Shown in pieces: positions 7,095 through 14,602 of a stretch of DNA of 28,877 nt. A program made the translations under genes and the position numbers. How positions within the stretch are numbered: the first letter of the stretch is position 1; the number at the start of each line of letters is the position of its first letter. This DNA comes from an uncultured Bacilli bacterium. Lineage in GTDB: Bacteria > Bacillota_I > Bacilli_A > RFN20 > CAG-826. The notes under the pieces were generated by a model. The model was not told the origin of the DNA. It saw only the letters and a program-made list of their open reading frames with translations, and did no database searches. The stretch is taken from positions 1 to 28,877 of the forward strand of contig CAJOOD010000098.1 of the NCBI GenBank assembly GCA_905236085.1, given 5' to 3'.

Positions 7095-7577
7095 ATGATT
7101 ATTCTTGAATTTTACGGCTTAGATCCATTTGTAGTAGGCGAAGTATCTAATGAGATTACCGCTAAAGTAGCAAATCTATACGAAGTCAATGCTGACAGTG
7201 TTAATTTTATCGCCCATGAATCCATGGTTTATCACGATGGTGTTGATCAAGGTTCTTGGCATATCTTAGTTAAAGTTAACGCTCCAAAAAGATCGGAATT
7301 GGTTCAAGATTTAGTCGCTGATTTATTATTTAATACTTTAAGAGAAGTCGCGATTAATGTTGAAATCATTTTTGAATATTATTCTGATGATCATCATGTC
7401 TTAAGAGTAAATCCTGATTATCCACGTTATATGAGTGAAGATAATATTGTTGAAATCGATGATGAGATTGACAATGAAAAAATTCGTTTTGATGATGAAG
7501 ATGATGAAGATGAAGAAGAGGACATTTATACTGGAAATATTTTCCAAGACTTTGAGAAAAAGTTGAATAACAAATAA
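7095..7577 (+). CDS. DUF1904-like protein with an acidic C-terminal tail
   Basis: A 160-residue protein of unknown function. Residues 1-105 look like the DUF1904/tautomerase-type alpha-beta fold: a first strand, a helix at about 12-30, a central His-Glu-Ser segment (41-43), a Trp-His-Ile-Leu-Val-Lys-Val strand (55-61), a second helix at 66-85 and a strand ending in Phe-Glu-Tyr-Tyr. I base this on remembered pattern, not on a search. It does not keep the Pro1 of catalytic tautomerases (the sequence starts Met-Ile-Ile). Residues 118-143 are strongly acidic, with a run of Asp/Glu that recalls RNA polymerase delta, but the N-terminal part is not delta-like. AAGGA at 7081-7085 precedes the ATG. 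It fills the place where def and fmt lie in Bacillus. Confidence 0.6.
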   Translation: MIILEFYGLDPFVVGEVSNEITAKVANLYEVNADSVNFIAHESMVYHDGVDQGSWHILVKVNAPKRSELVQDLVADLLFNTLREVAINVEIIFEYYSDDHHVLRVNPDYPRYMSEDNIVEIDDEIDNEKIRFDDEDDEDEEEDIYTGNIFQDFEKKLNNK

Positions 7578-7605
7578 AATTTTCATAATTTAAAGGACCT
7601 ACACT

Positions 7606-8883
7606 ATGATTACATTTGATTATTCTTTAGAAACATTGAAGTCCATCATCAATGATGATACCAATTTTTCGAAAGCATTAAAAAACTGTTTTACCGCTCA
7701 TCAAATTAGCCAAGAAGATTCCAAATTGGTCTCTATTTTAGTGGGCTGTGAATTAAGGCATTATTACGTATTTAATGAATGCATTAATTCTAACATTAAA
7801 GGATTAACACAAGATTCCTATCTCGCTGTCGCTTTAGCTTTAGCCAATGATTTATTTTTAAGACGTGTTGAAGCTAGTGTTGCTCTTGATTTTGTCAAGA
7901 AAATCTTAAAAGAGCAAAACCAAGAAAATCTCTTACCAGAAATAGAAAAATTCATACAAAGAAAAATAGATGGCGAACCACTAATCGATGAATCTATTGA
8001 TAAATTCTCTTATCGATTTATGTCATATCGCTTTAACATTCCAGAATGGGTAGCAAAGATGTGGTCTAATCATTTTTCTAAAAATATTGCTTATAAGATT
8101 GCTAAAGCAAATTCTAAATCCCCAATTAATTACCTAAGATTAAATCCAAATAATGCTAGCGAAGAAGATGTTTTTAAAAAACCAGATAATGGATTTGAAA
8201 AAACTGATAAAGAAGGCCTATACATCTATACAGGTAAAGAACAATTAAAAAAGAACCATACTTATTTTACTGGTGGTCTATTTAACGAATCCTTAGGCTA
8301 TTATCAACTCGTTGACGCTATGGAATTAGATGCTTTAAAAGATGTCGCTATTATTTCTACATACTATAATCCATTATTAACGGAAATCGCTATTAGATTA
8401 AACGGTACCGCTAATGTGGAACAAATTGTAGAACCAGGCAATGATTTCTTTGAATTCAAATCTGCATCTAAGAAATATAACCTTAAAAAAGTCCAAGTCT
8501 TAGATTGTAATATGGATGCTCTAGTCACCGCTATTTCTAAACCAACAAGTACAATTGTCGTGACTCCAAATAGTTCACGATTTGATTTAATTAGATACAA
8601 CCCTGACTTCTTCTTACATTTTAAGCAAGATAGTCTTGATGAAATCATCGCTAAAGAAAAGATGATGATTAATGAAGCTGGTAAATTTGTCGAAGACAAA
8701 GGTCGATTAGTTTATGCAGTTTCCACCATCAACAGGAAAGAAACAAGAGAAGTAGTTAATGACTTCTTACGTAAAAATCCTGACTTCTATTTAAAAGAAG
8801 AGAAACAATTTCTACCTTACGATGCATCAAATAGTTGTCTTTATTATGCGATCCTAGTAAAGGCGGAAGTTAAACATGATTAA
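7606..8883 (+). CDS. RsmB-like protein (16S rRNA m5C methyltransferase family) lacking catalytic residues
   Basis: 425 residues with the RsmB layout: a NusB-like helical domain (about 1-120), the linker that normally reads SxPxWLVxxW (here IPEWVAKMWSNHF, 145-157), an LRLNPN segment (178-182), then a Rossmann-type domain. The position before rlmN is where rsmB (sun) lies in Firmicutes. The active site is gone. The motif IV Pro-Cys-Ser is Pro-Asn-Ser (321-323), although the IRxNPD that follows is kept. The motif VI LVYSTCSI is LVYAVSTI (368-375), so its Cys is Ser373. The SAM-binding DxCAAPGGK is replaced by a Ser-Thr-Tyr-Tyr-Asn stretch near 251-255. The reading frame is intact, so it is a maintained protein, probably non-catalytic and perhaps RNA-binding. 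AAAGGA at 7592-7597 supports the start. The last 8 bases overlap rlmN. Confidence 0.85.
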   Translation: MITFDYSLETLKSIINDDTNFSKALKNCFTAHQISQEDSKLVSILVGCELRHYYVFNECINSNIKGLTQDSYLAVALALANDLFLRRVEASVALDFVKKILKEQNQENLLPEIEKFIQRKIDGEPLIDESIDKFSYRFMSYRFNIPEWVAKMWSNHFSKNIAYKIAKANSKSPINYLRLNPNNASEEDVFKKPDNGFEKTDKEGLYIYTGKEQLKKNHTYFTGGLFNESLGYYQLVDAMELDALKDVAIISTYYNPLLTEIAIRLNGTANVEQIVEPGNDFFEFKSASKKYNLKKVQVLDCNMDALVTAISKPTSTIVVTPNSSRFDLIRYNPDFFLHFKQDSLDEIIAKEKMMINEAGKFVEDKGRLVYAVSTINRKETREVVNDFLRKNPDFYLKEEKQFLPYDASNSCLYYAILVKAEVKHD

Positions 8884-9913
8884 TCTTTATGGTCAGGAGA
8901 TAAAGAAACTAGAAAAATTAATGCTCGATGAGGGGCAAAAAGCTTATCGAGCTACACAATTATATACCTGGATTTATGAAAAACATGCGACATCATTTGA
9001 TGAGATGTCTGACATTTCTTTACGCTTTAGAGAAGTCTTAAACGAGAAATATACCTTAGATTTGCCGAAGATTTTCAAAAAACAGGTGTCAAGTGATGGC
9101 ACAATTAAATTGCTTTTAGAATTACAAGATGGTGCTAAAGTAGAAACCGTATTGATGCGTTATTCATATGGAAATGTCGCCTGCGTATCGAGCCAAGTTG
9201 GATGTAATATGGCCTGCGCTTTCTGTGCCTCAGGTTTATTTAAAAAACAAAGAAACCTCGAAGTGGAAGAAATGGTTGGGGAAATATTGGTCTTAAATAA
9301 TTTATTACGAGAAGAGTCATTAGAAAAGCATATTACCCATGTGGTAGTAATGGGCACTGGTGAACCATTTGATAATTATGATAATGTTATGGACTTTGTT
9401 AGAATCATCAATCATCCAAAAGCCTTAGCTATTGGGGCTAGGCATATCACGGTGTCGACGTGTGGAATAGTGGATAAAATTAAAAAATATTCTGAAGAAG
9501 GACTACAAATTAATCTAGCTATATCATTACACGCTCCAAATAATCAAATTAGAAATAAATTGATGAAAATCAACAAAGCATATCCTTTAGAAGTATTAAT
9601 TCCCGCGGTCAAAGAATATGAGCAAAAAGCCAACAGAAGAGTGACATTTGAGTACATTTTGATAAAGGGTGTTAATGATTCTATTGAAAACGCTGACGAA
9701 TTGTCTAAATTAATAAAAGGATGTATGGCTTATGTCAATCTTATCCCATATAATCCGGTCATGGAAAACGAATTCCAAAGAAGTAGTGATAAAGCAGTAC
9801 ATGCTTTCTTAGATAGATTGATAAAAAATGGTGTAACAGCGACCATTAGAAAGGAGTTTGGCAGTGATATTGATGCTGCGTGTGGGCAGTTAAGAGCCAA
9901 AAGCGAAAAATGA
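8876..9913 (+). CDS. rlmN: Dual-specificity 23S rRNA A2503 / tRNA A37 C2-methyltransferase
   Basis: Radical-SAM methylase modifying A2503 in the peptidyl-transferase centre and A37 in some tRNAs. The 345 residues fit the family. The cluster motif Cys110-x3-Cys114-x2-Cys117 (CNMACAFC) is present, as are MGTGEPFDNYDNV, the STCGIV strand and SLHAP. The C-terminal catalytic cysteine is Cys336 in Ala-Ala-Cys-Gly-Gln-Leu. I see no feature that would mark it as Cfr. A GGCGG at about 8863 serves as Shine-Dalgarno. The start overlaps the RsmB-like gene by 8 bases. TGA is the stop codon and is overlapped by the prpC ATG. Confidence 0.96.
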   Translation: MINLYGQEIKKLEKLMLDEGQKAYRATQLYTWIYEKHATSFDEMSDISLRFREVLNEKYTLDLPKIFKKQVSSDGTIKLLLELQDGAKVETVLMRYSYGNVACVSSQVGCNMACAFCASGLFKKQRNLEVEEMVGEILVLNNLLREESLEKHITHVVVMGTGEPFDNYDNVMDFVRIINHPKALAIGARHITVSTCGIVDKIKKYSEEGLQINLAISLHAPNNQIRNKLMKINKAYPLEVLIPAVKEYEQKANRRVTFEYILIKGVNDSIENADELSKLIKGCMAYVNLIPYNPVMENEFQRSSDKAVHAFLDRLIKNGVTATIRKEFGSDIDAACGQLRAKSEK

Positions 9914-10659
9914 AAAACGTAATTACTGGAAATTATTCATGCAAAACCGATGTTGGTCGAGTCCGTATCACCAACGAAGATCAAGCACTAGCCTTAACCA
10001 ATCCTAAAGGTCGTGTTCTTTTAGTGGTGTGTGATGGTATGGGAGGACAATCTCATGGTGAATTAGCCTCAAGAATCGCTATTACCACCCTTGCTAATTC
10101 TTTTAGCGAATCGCCTATATTAGTCAACCAATATTTTGAATTAGCGTGGTTAAGAAAAGTGATAAAAGCCGCTAATAAGCAAATATTTAATATGTCACAA
10201 TCCAACAAAGAATATCATGGAATGGGTTCAACTATTACCGCGGTTTTAGTCTCAAGTGATCATATCGTGATAGGTCATGTTGGAGATTCAAGAGCGTATA
10301 TATTAAAAGATGGTGAATTTGAGCAATTAACCGAAGACCAAACATATGTTGCCTATCTCGTTAGATCAGGACAATTAAAACCAGAAGAAGCTCTTACTCA
10401 CCCTAAAAGACATGTTTTAAACAATGCTTTAGGGACATATCCTTCCTTAAGCCTTGATTTATCAGTTCATAAATATAACGGAGAGCAATTATTGTTGTGC
10501 AGTGATGGTTTATATAACAATGTTGATATTTCTGATATATCCACGATTGTTAAAACCGATGATTCGCCGCAACAAAAATGTGATCAATTAATCTCTTTAG
10601 CTAACGCTAATGGAGGTTCAGACAACATTGCCGTAGTGGTATGGGAGGCAAATAGATAA
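9910..10659 (+). CDS. prpC: PP2C-type Ser/Thr protein phosphatase PrpC
   Basis: Metal-dependent phosphatase partnering the kinase encoded next. I use the ATG at 9910, which makes an ATGA overlap with the rlmN stop and begins directly before the family's TDxGxxRxxNED segment. An ATG at 9880 would add ten residues inside rlmN. The resulting 249 residues match the B. subtilis length. Metal and phosphate motifs: DVGRVRITNED (14-24), Asp-Gly-Met-Gly-Gly (42-46), GHVGDSRAY, an LLCSDGLYNNV segment and the final Gly-Gly-Ser-Asp-Asn (235-239). No membrane segment. It is co-transcribed with prkC, one base apart, so opposing activities are made together. Confidence 0.95.
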   Translation: MKNVITGNYSCKTDVGRVRITNEDQALALTNPKGRVLLVVCDGMGGQSHGELASRIAITTLANSFSESPILVNQYFELAWLRKVIKAANKQIFNMSQSNKEYHGMGSTITAVLVSSDHIVIGHVGDSRAYILKDGEFEQLTEDQTYVAYLVRSGQLKPEEALTHPKRHVLNNALGTYPSLSLDLSVHKYNGEQLLLCSDGLYNNVDISDISTIVKTDDSPQQKCDQLISLANANGGSDNIAVVVWEANR

Positions 10660-10660
10660 T

Positions 10661-11542
10661 ATGGCTATTAAAATAGGATCTTTAGTAGACGAAAGATACC
10701 GTATTACCGCACGTGTAGGACATGGCGGTATGGCGGAAGTTTACGAAGCTCATGATGTCATAACGAAAAGAAATGTCGCTATTAAATTTATTAGAGAAGA
10801 TGTCATGTCTAATCCAGTAAATCTAAAAAGATTTGAAAATGAGGCCTCTTTAGCAGCGCAATTAAATAATCCTAACATTGTCAAGATTTTTGCTCATGGC
10901 ACAGTGGAAGGTCGACCATATATCGCCTATGAATTTATCGCTGGTCAGTCTTTAAAAGATGCTTTAGATTTCCGCACAAGGTTCTCTTTATCGGAAACAG
11001 TTGATATCATGCTGCAATTAACTGAAGCTTTACAATGCGCGCATGACCATGGAATTGTTCATAGAGATATCAAGCCTGATAATATTTTCATTTTAAGTGA
11101 TGGTACTGTTAAATTAAGTGATTTTGGTATCGCCCAAAGTTCATATACTGAACAATTAACATCTTCAAACGAAGTAGTGGGCTCGGTTCATTATATGGCT
11201 CCAGAAATCGCTCAAGGAAAAGCAGCGACAGTTCAATCAGATATCTATTCTGCAGGTGTTACTTTCTATGAATTATTAAGTGGGCATCTACCTTTTGAAA
11301 AATCAACTCCTGTAGAAGTTGCAGTATCTCAAGTTAAAGATAAATTTCCACCTATTAAAAAATATGTATCTGATTGTCCAAAAGAAATTGAAAGAATCAT
11401 TGATAAAGCGGTGAGAAAGAATCCTCGTGAACGATATCAAAGCGCCTTAGCTATGCACGATGATTTAAAGAAATTAAAGGAAAACCCCTCTATTTTAAAA
11501 GAAAAAAGATCATTTTTATCAAGGGTGTTTGGCTTTAAATAA
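10661..11542 (+). CDS. prkC: PrkC-like Ser/Thr protein kinase, kinase domain only
   Basis: Hanks-type kinase with a full set of catalytic residues: glycine loop Gly-His-Gly-Gly-Met-Ala-Glu-Val (20-27), Lys42, Glu61, HRDIKPDN (134-141), Asp-Phe-Gly (154-156) and Ala-Pro-Glu (180-182). A Ser/Thr-rich activation segment lies between the last two, suited to autophosphorylation and to PrpC action. At 293 residues it stops about 25 residues after the kinase domain with a basic tail. It has no transmembrane helix and no PASTA repeats. B. subtilis PrkC has both, is about 650 residues long and binds muropeptides outside the cell. This one should be cytosolic or only peripherally attached, and cannot sense cell wall in the usual way. 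Its stop overlaps the rsgA start by one base (TAATG). Confidence 0.93.
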   Translation: MAIKIGSLVDERYRITARVGHGGMAEVYEAHDVITKRNVAIKFIREDVMSNPVNLKRFENEASLAAQLNNPNIVKIFAHGTVEGRPYIAYEFIAGQSLKDALDFRTRFSLSETVDIMLQLTEALQCAHDHGIVHRDIKPDNIFILSDGTVKLSDFGIAQSSYTEQLTSSNEVVGSVHYMAPEIAQGKAATVQSDIYSAGVTFYELLSGHLPFEKSTPVEVAVSQVKDKFPPIKKYVSDCPKEIERIIDKAVRKNPRERYQSALAMHDDLKKLKENPSILKEKRSFLSRVFGFK

Positions 11543-12396
11543 TGAAGGGACTAATTATCTCTAATTCTTATGGAAAATATAAAGTTATCAGTGATAACCA
11601 AATTTTTGAATTAACTCCTAGAGGTATATTTAGAAAAAGTAAAGAAACCTTAATCGTTGGAGATATTGTAGAATTTTCTTTGGATTCTATGACTATTGAT
11701 AAAATCTATCCACGTATTAATTATTCTAAAAGACCTCTTATCGCTAATATTGATTATCTTGCTATTGTGTCTAGTGTCGCTAGACCAGATTTTTCTTTTG
11801 AATTGATATTTAAATTTATAACTTACGCTAATACGGTAGGCATAAAAGCCATAGTGGTTATATCTAAATCAGATTTATTAGATAATGATTTAAAAGAAAA
11901 AATAATCAAGGAACTAAATTTATTAGATATCAAATATTTCTTCACCAATAAATATGATGTTTCATCAATAGAGGAATTGAAAGAATTCTTAAAAGATAAA
12001 AAGACCTGTTTTATGGGTCAAAGCGGAGTAGGTAAATCATCCTTACTCAATTTATTAGATTCTTCATATGCTAGAAATATTGGTGAATATTCTGAAGCAT
12101 TAGGAAGAGGGAAACACGAGACTAAAGAAGTAGTGTTATTACCATTTTTTGATGGTTTTGTGGGGGATTCGCCGGGTTTTTCGTCGTTAATATTGGATTT
12201 AGAACCGCAAGAATTAGCTAAAAAATATCTTAATTTTGCTTCATATGAATGTCGCTTTAATGATTGCTTACACACTAATAATGTTGACTGCGGAGTATTA
12301 AGTGGAAGAGATGAAGGCAAGATATCAGATGAAGAATATTCTTGCTATTTAAAATTATTAAAAGAAGCACTAGAATTAAAACGAGGGAAAAAATGA
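11542..12396 (+). CDS. rsgA: Ribosome small-subunit maturation GTPase RsgA
   Basis: Circularly permuted GTPase acting late in 30S assembly. An OB-fold occupies about 1-70. The GTPase motifs then come in permuted order: G4 as Ser-Lys-Ser-Asp (108-111, where Asn-Lys-x-Asp is usual), G1 GQSGVGKSS (159-167), switch region around GRGKHET (188-194) and G3 Asp-Ser-Pro-Gly (209-212). The C-terminal zinc site shows Cys237, Cys242, His244 and Cys250. The 284 residues are a little under the usual 290-300. The G4 Ser and the Ser in G3 are mild variants that should still bind guanine nucleotide. It sits between prkC and rpe as in Bacillus, and ends in TGA overlapped by rpe. Confidence 0.95.
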   Translation: MKGLIISNSYGKYKVISDNQIFELTPRGIFRKSKETLIVGDIVEFSLDSMTIDKIYPRINYSKRPLIANIDYLAIVSSVARPDFSFELIFKFITYANTVGIKAIVVISKSDLLDNDLKEKIIKELNLLDIKYFFTNKYDVSSIEELKEFLKDKKTCFMGQSGVGKSSLLNLLDSSYARNIGEYSEALGRGKHETKEVVLLPFFDGFVGDSPGFSSLILDLEPQELAKKYLNFASYECRFNDCLHTNNVDCGVLSGRDEGKISDEEYSCYLKLLKEALELKRGKK

Positions 12397-13055
12397 TGAA
12401 AAAGATTTATGTCTCACCTAGTATCCTAAGCGCTGATTTCTATAAATTAGGCGAAGAAATATCATCCATTGAATTCGCCGGCGCGGAATTCATGCATTTT
12501 GATGTCATGGATGGTCATTTTGTCGATAATATATCTTTTGGTATTCCTGTTTTAAAAAGCATTTCTAATACTCATCATATGGTTAACGATGTTCATATCA
12601 TGATATCCGAGCCTTTAAGATACGCTTCGAGATTTGTTGATGCCGGCGCGGATATTTTGACTTTCCATTTAGAAGCTTTAAATAATGAAGAAGAAGTATT
12701 AAAAATTATTTCAATTATTCATGAAAAAGGCGCTAAAGCAGGCATATCTATTAAACCTAATACCAAGGTTGAAGAATTGGATAGATATTTATACAAGGTA
12801 GATTTGGTTTTAATAATGTCCGTTGAACCAGGTTTTGGAGGACAAAAATTCATGGAATCCGCTCTTGATAAGATTGCTTATCTAGATAAATATAAAAAAG
12901 AACATTCTCTATCTTATCTCATTGAAGTTGATGGGGGAATTAATGATATAACCGCGAAAAAATGCATCGAAGTTGGTGTTGATGTTCTTGTCGCCGGTTC
13001 TTATGTATTTAAGGCTAAAAATTATAAAGAAGCCATAGATTCATTAAGAGGTTAA
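12393..13055 (+). CDS. rpe: Ribulose-phosphate 3-epimerase
   Basis: TIM-barrel enzyme interconverting ribulose 5-phosphate and xylulose 5-phosphate in the pentose phosphate pathway. I start at 12393 (ATGA overlap with rsgA); a second ATG at 12396 is equally possible. GAGGG at about 12384-12387 serves either. The 220 residues equal the family norm. Visible motifs: SPSILSADF (8-16), the metal ligands in Met-His-Phe-Asp-Val-Met-Asp-Gly-His-Phe (34-43), His68, VEPGFGGQ (144-151), and Asp180-Gly-Gly-Ile. All residues needed for metal binding and acid-base catalysis appear present. Confidence 0.96.
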   Translation: MMKKIYVSPSILSADFYKLGEEISSIEFAGAEFMHFDVMDGHFVDNISFGIPVLKSISNTHHMVNDVHIMISEPLRYASRFVDAGADILTFHLEALNNEEEVLKIISIIHEKGAKAGISIKPNTKVEELDRYLYKVDLVLIMSVEPGFGGQKFMESALDKIAYLDKYKKEHSLSYLIEVDGGINDITAKKCIEVGVDVLVAGSYVFKAKNYKEAIDSLRG

Positions 13056-13056
13056 T

Positions 13057-13740
13057 ATGTTCGCACCTATTTTTGCTTTAATTTTATCGGTTATTATTCT
13101 TTTTATCACTTTGATGATGGCATTAAGAAATTATCAAATAATAAATAAAGATAAATATTCACTTGCTAGAAATTTTCCTTTCGAATTATCACCGATTAGA
13201 GATGGCAAGAAAAATATATTATTTGTTGTTATGATAATTGCCTCAATCATCTTATTAAATTTTGCTAATATTTTTGTTTGTGTTTCTTCTTATAATATCG
13301 AGACTAGATATCAAGGAACAATGCTACTAACTGTAGCTTCATCTTTTATTGCTTCTATATCCTTTATATATTTATTATTTAGTGATACAAAGAACTTTAA
13401 GATGCACCTTCTAGCCCTTTCTTTTTTGATTGCCTTTGCTCTTGCTAATGTTGCTTCTATTGCTTATATCGGCTATGCTTCCTTGCTAGATCCAAGCAAA
13501 TCTCAGGTGGATTTAAAGAAATTGATCGTTGCTATTATTGCCACTATTGAAGGAATAGTGATGTTATTATTGTTCATTAATCCAAAAATTAAGAGTTGGT
13601 TTAAATTAGAAGAAATAAAAAATGATGATGGAACCATCACCCATGTAAGACCAAAAATCTTTATATTAGCGTTAATTGAATGGTCTTATTTATTCGCCTT
13701 GTTATTATCTGGCGTCTTATTCCTCTTATTAATGATATAA
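13057..13740 (+). CDS. Integral membrane protein of unknown function, six predicted helices
   Basis: 227 residues, not recognised. Hydrophobic segments at about 3-23, 54-74, 88-108, 116-138, 155-173 and 202-226 suggest six membrane helices. A short polar loop holds Phe-Glu-Leu-Ser-Pro-Ile-Arg-Asp (43-49), and a charged loop at 177-200 contains a Asp-Asp-Gly-Thr-Ile-Thr segment. It begins one base after the rpe stop, so it is the last gene of the gmk operon, preceded by an AGAGG stretch in the end of rpe. In Bacillus this place is held by thiN (thiamine pyrophosphokinase), which this is not. The stop codon overlaps the T-tract (minus strand) of the rpmB terminator. Confidence 0.75.
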   Translation: MFAPIFALILSVIILFITLMMALRNYQIINKDKYSLARNFPFELSPIRDGKKNILFVVMIIASIILLNFANIFVCVSSYNIETRYQGTMLLTVASSFIASISFIYLLFSDTKNFKMHLLALSFLIAFALANVASIAYIGYASLLDPSKSQVDLKKLIVAIIATIEGIVMLLLFINPKIKSWFKLEEIKNDDGTITHVRPKIFILALIEWSYLFALLLSGVLFLLLMI

Positions 13741-13760
13741 AAAACAACCTCGCAAGGTTG
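13739..13760 (-). terminator. Rho-independent terminator of rpmB
   Basis: On the minus strand CAACCT-TGCG-AGGTTG makes a 6-bp stem (13755-13760 with 13745-13750) followed by six T. On the + strand the same hairpin has only a CTTCTTCTTC tail, so it may also serve the convergent operon weakly. Confidence 0.75.
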
Positions 13761-13781
13761 CTTCTTCTTCGTTGTGCTTTA

Positions 13782-13967
13782 TTAGCGGGTCTTATTAAGG
13801 GTCCTATAAGCACGAGCTGACATTCTAACAGTCATAACTTTACCGTCAACTTCTACTTGGAATTTTTGTAAATTTGTATTCCATTTACGACGGGTAGCTC
13901 TTAATGAGTGGGAACGATTGTTACCGCTGACAGGGCCTTTACCTAAGACTGGACATACTCTTGACAT
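13782..13967 (-). CDS. rpmB: Large-subunit ribosomal protein L28
   Basis: 61-residue bL28, the normal short bacterial length. The N-terminus Met-Ser-Arg-Val-Cys-Pro-Val-Leu-Gly-Lys-Gly-Pro followed by GNNRSHSLRATRRKWNTN is the family signature, as is the C-terminal RMSARAYRTL. Only one N-terminal cysteine remains (Cys5), so the zinc-ribbon Cys pairs of C+ forms are absent. A strong AAGGAGG (13975-13981) lies 7 nt before the start. It is convergent with the gmk-rpe operon, the same arrangement as in B. subtilis. Confidence 0.96.
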   Translation of the reverse strand: MSRVCPVLGKGPVSGNNRSHSLRATRRKWNTNLQKFQVEVDGKVMTVRMSARAYRTLNKTR

Positions 13968-14051
13968 ACTTTGACCTCCTTAACACGCTTTGAAATAGTA
14001 GCACGATTCAATATTATAATCAATCAAATTTTTATCTTTTTATTCTAAAAA

Positions 14052-14501
14052 CTACAATTTAAGGTTAGGGAATCGTCTTCTAACCGTGGCTAAATCAACT
14101 CTATTAGTGCATTTTTCTAGCATCGTTTCATATAAAATACCTTGACTATCAAATGTTAAATATCTGATGTGTCCTTTAGATGTGACAAACATAACGGTTT
14201 TATGTTTAGTGGAATAATCTTCATCTATATAGATGACCTCTTTAAAATTATAAGCATAAAGTTTAGTAAATCTTCTTACCTTAATCTGTCCTTTTTCTAC
14301 GATGTAATAATTAGCTTTTAAAGACAAAATATAAAAGACAATAGATAAGGCTAAAAATACGCCAATAATAAGATATTGATAATAATCCCATGGCCATCTT
14401 AGGAATAAATTAAATAAGATAGAAAACAATAAAGCCGCGGCCACTAAGAAGGAAATTAAGAAAGTGATAGTGATTTTCTTTTTAGATAATGACAATTTCA
14501 T
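14052..14501 (-). CDS. Small two-helix membrane protein with a PH-like C-terminal domain
   Basis: 149 residues from the ATG at 14501; an ATG at 14519 would add six mostly hydrophobic residues before the basic MKLSLSKKK, so I prefer 14501. Two membrane helices at about 11-33 and 41-61 are followed by a soluble part at 62-149 with alternating strands (YYIVEKGQIKVRR, YNFKEVIYID, KTVMFVTSKGHIRYLTF). These resemble bacterial PH-like domains of the YdbS/YdbT kind, which would face the cytoplasm. This is a pattern-based guess; no function can be given. It lies upstream of rpmB on the same strand with no terminator between, and may be co-transcribed with it. It diverges from glgC. Confidence 0.65.
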   Translation of the reverse strand: MKLSLSKKKITITFLISFLVAAALLFSILFNLFLRWPWDYYQYLIIGVFLALSIVFYILSLKANYYIVEKGQIKVRRFTKLYAYNFKEVIYIDEDYSTKHKTVMFVTSKGHIRYLTFDSQGILYETMLEKCTNRVDLATVRRRFPNLKL

Positions 14502-14508
14502 AAGACAA

Positions 14509-14514
14509 ATTATA
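14509..14514 (-). promoter_or_regulatory. Candidate -10 box for the 14052-14501 gene
   Basis: Consensus TATAAT on the minus strand, 7 nt before the ATG at 14501, giving an apparently leaderless transcript. An AAAGGA at about 14520-14525 is too far from this ATG and too close to the alternative ATG at 14519. Confidence 0.4.
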
Positions 14515-14574
14515 AACATTTCCTTTAAAAATAAAAATAGTGAAATAAAGAATGCAAATTATAGTTTTTATATT

Positions 14575-14596
14575 TATAATATAAATACTAAGGAGG
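14575..14596 (+). promoter_or_regulatory. -10 box and strong Shine-Dalgarno of the glg operon
   Basis: Consensus TATAAT (14575-14580) with a weak -35 (ATGCAA, 14552-14557, 17-bp spacer), then AAGGAGG (14590-14596) six bases before the glgC ATG. The leader is short, about 16 nt. Confidence 0.5.
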
Positions 14597-14602
14597 TTTT
14601 TT

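Noticed and set aside
7490..7530. RNA polymerase delta subunit (rpoE) from the acidic tail of the 7095-7577 protein
   Set aside because: The acidic tail is similar in kind, but the N-terminal part lacks the winged-helix pattern of delta and instead looks like a tautomerase-type alpha-beta fold.
9911..12396. Mycoplasma-type code with TGA read as tryptophan
   Set aside because: TGA ends rlmN right after its conserved C-terminus and ends rsgA at the rpe start. All conserved Trp positions I checked (for example in LeuRS and TrmB) are TGG.
13968..14051. A tRNA or regulatory RNA between rpmB and the small membrane protein gene
   Set aside because: No cloverleaf, no CCA end and no stable hairpin. 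The 84 bases are AT-rich and contain only the rpmB Shine-Dalgarno and poorly matched promoter-like hexamers.
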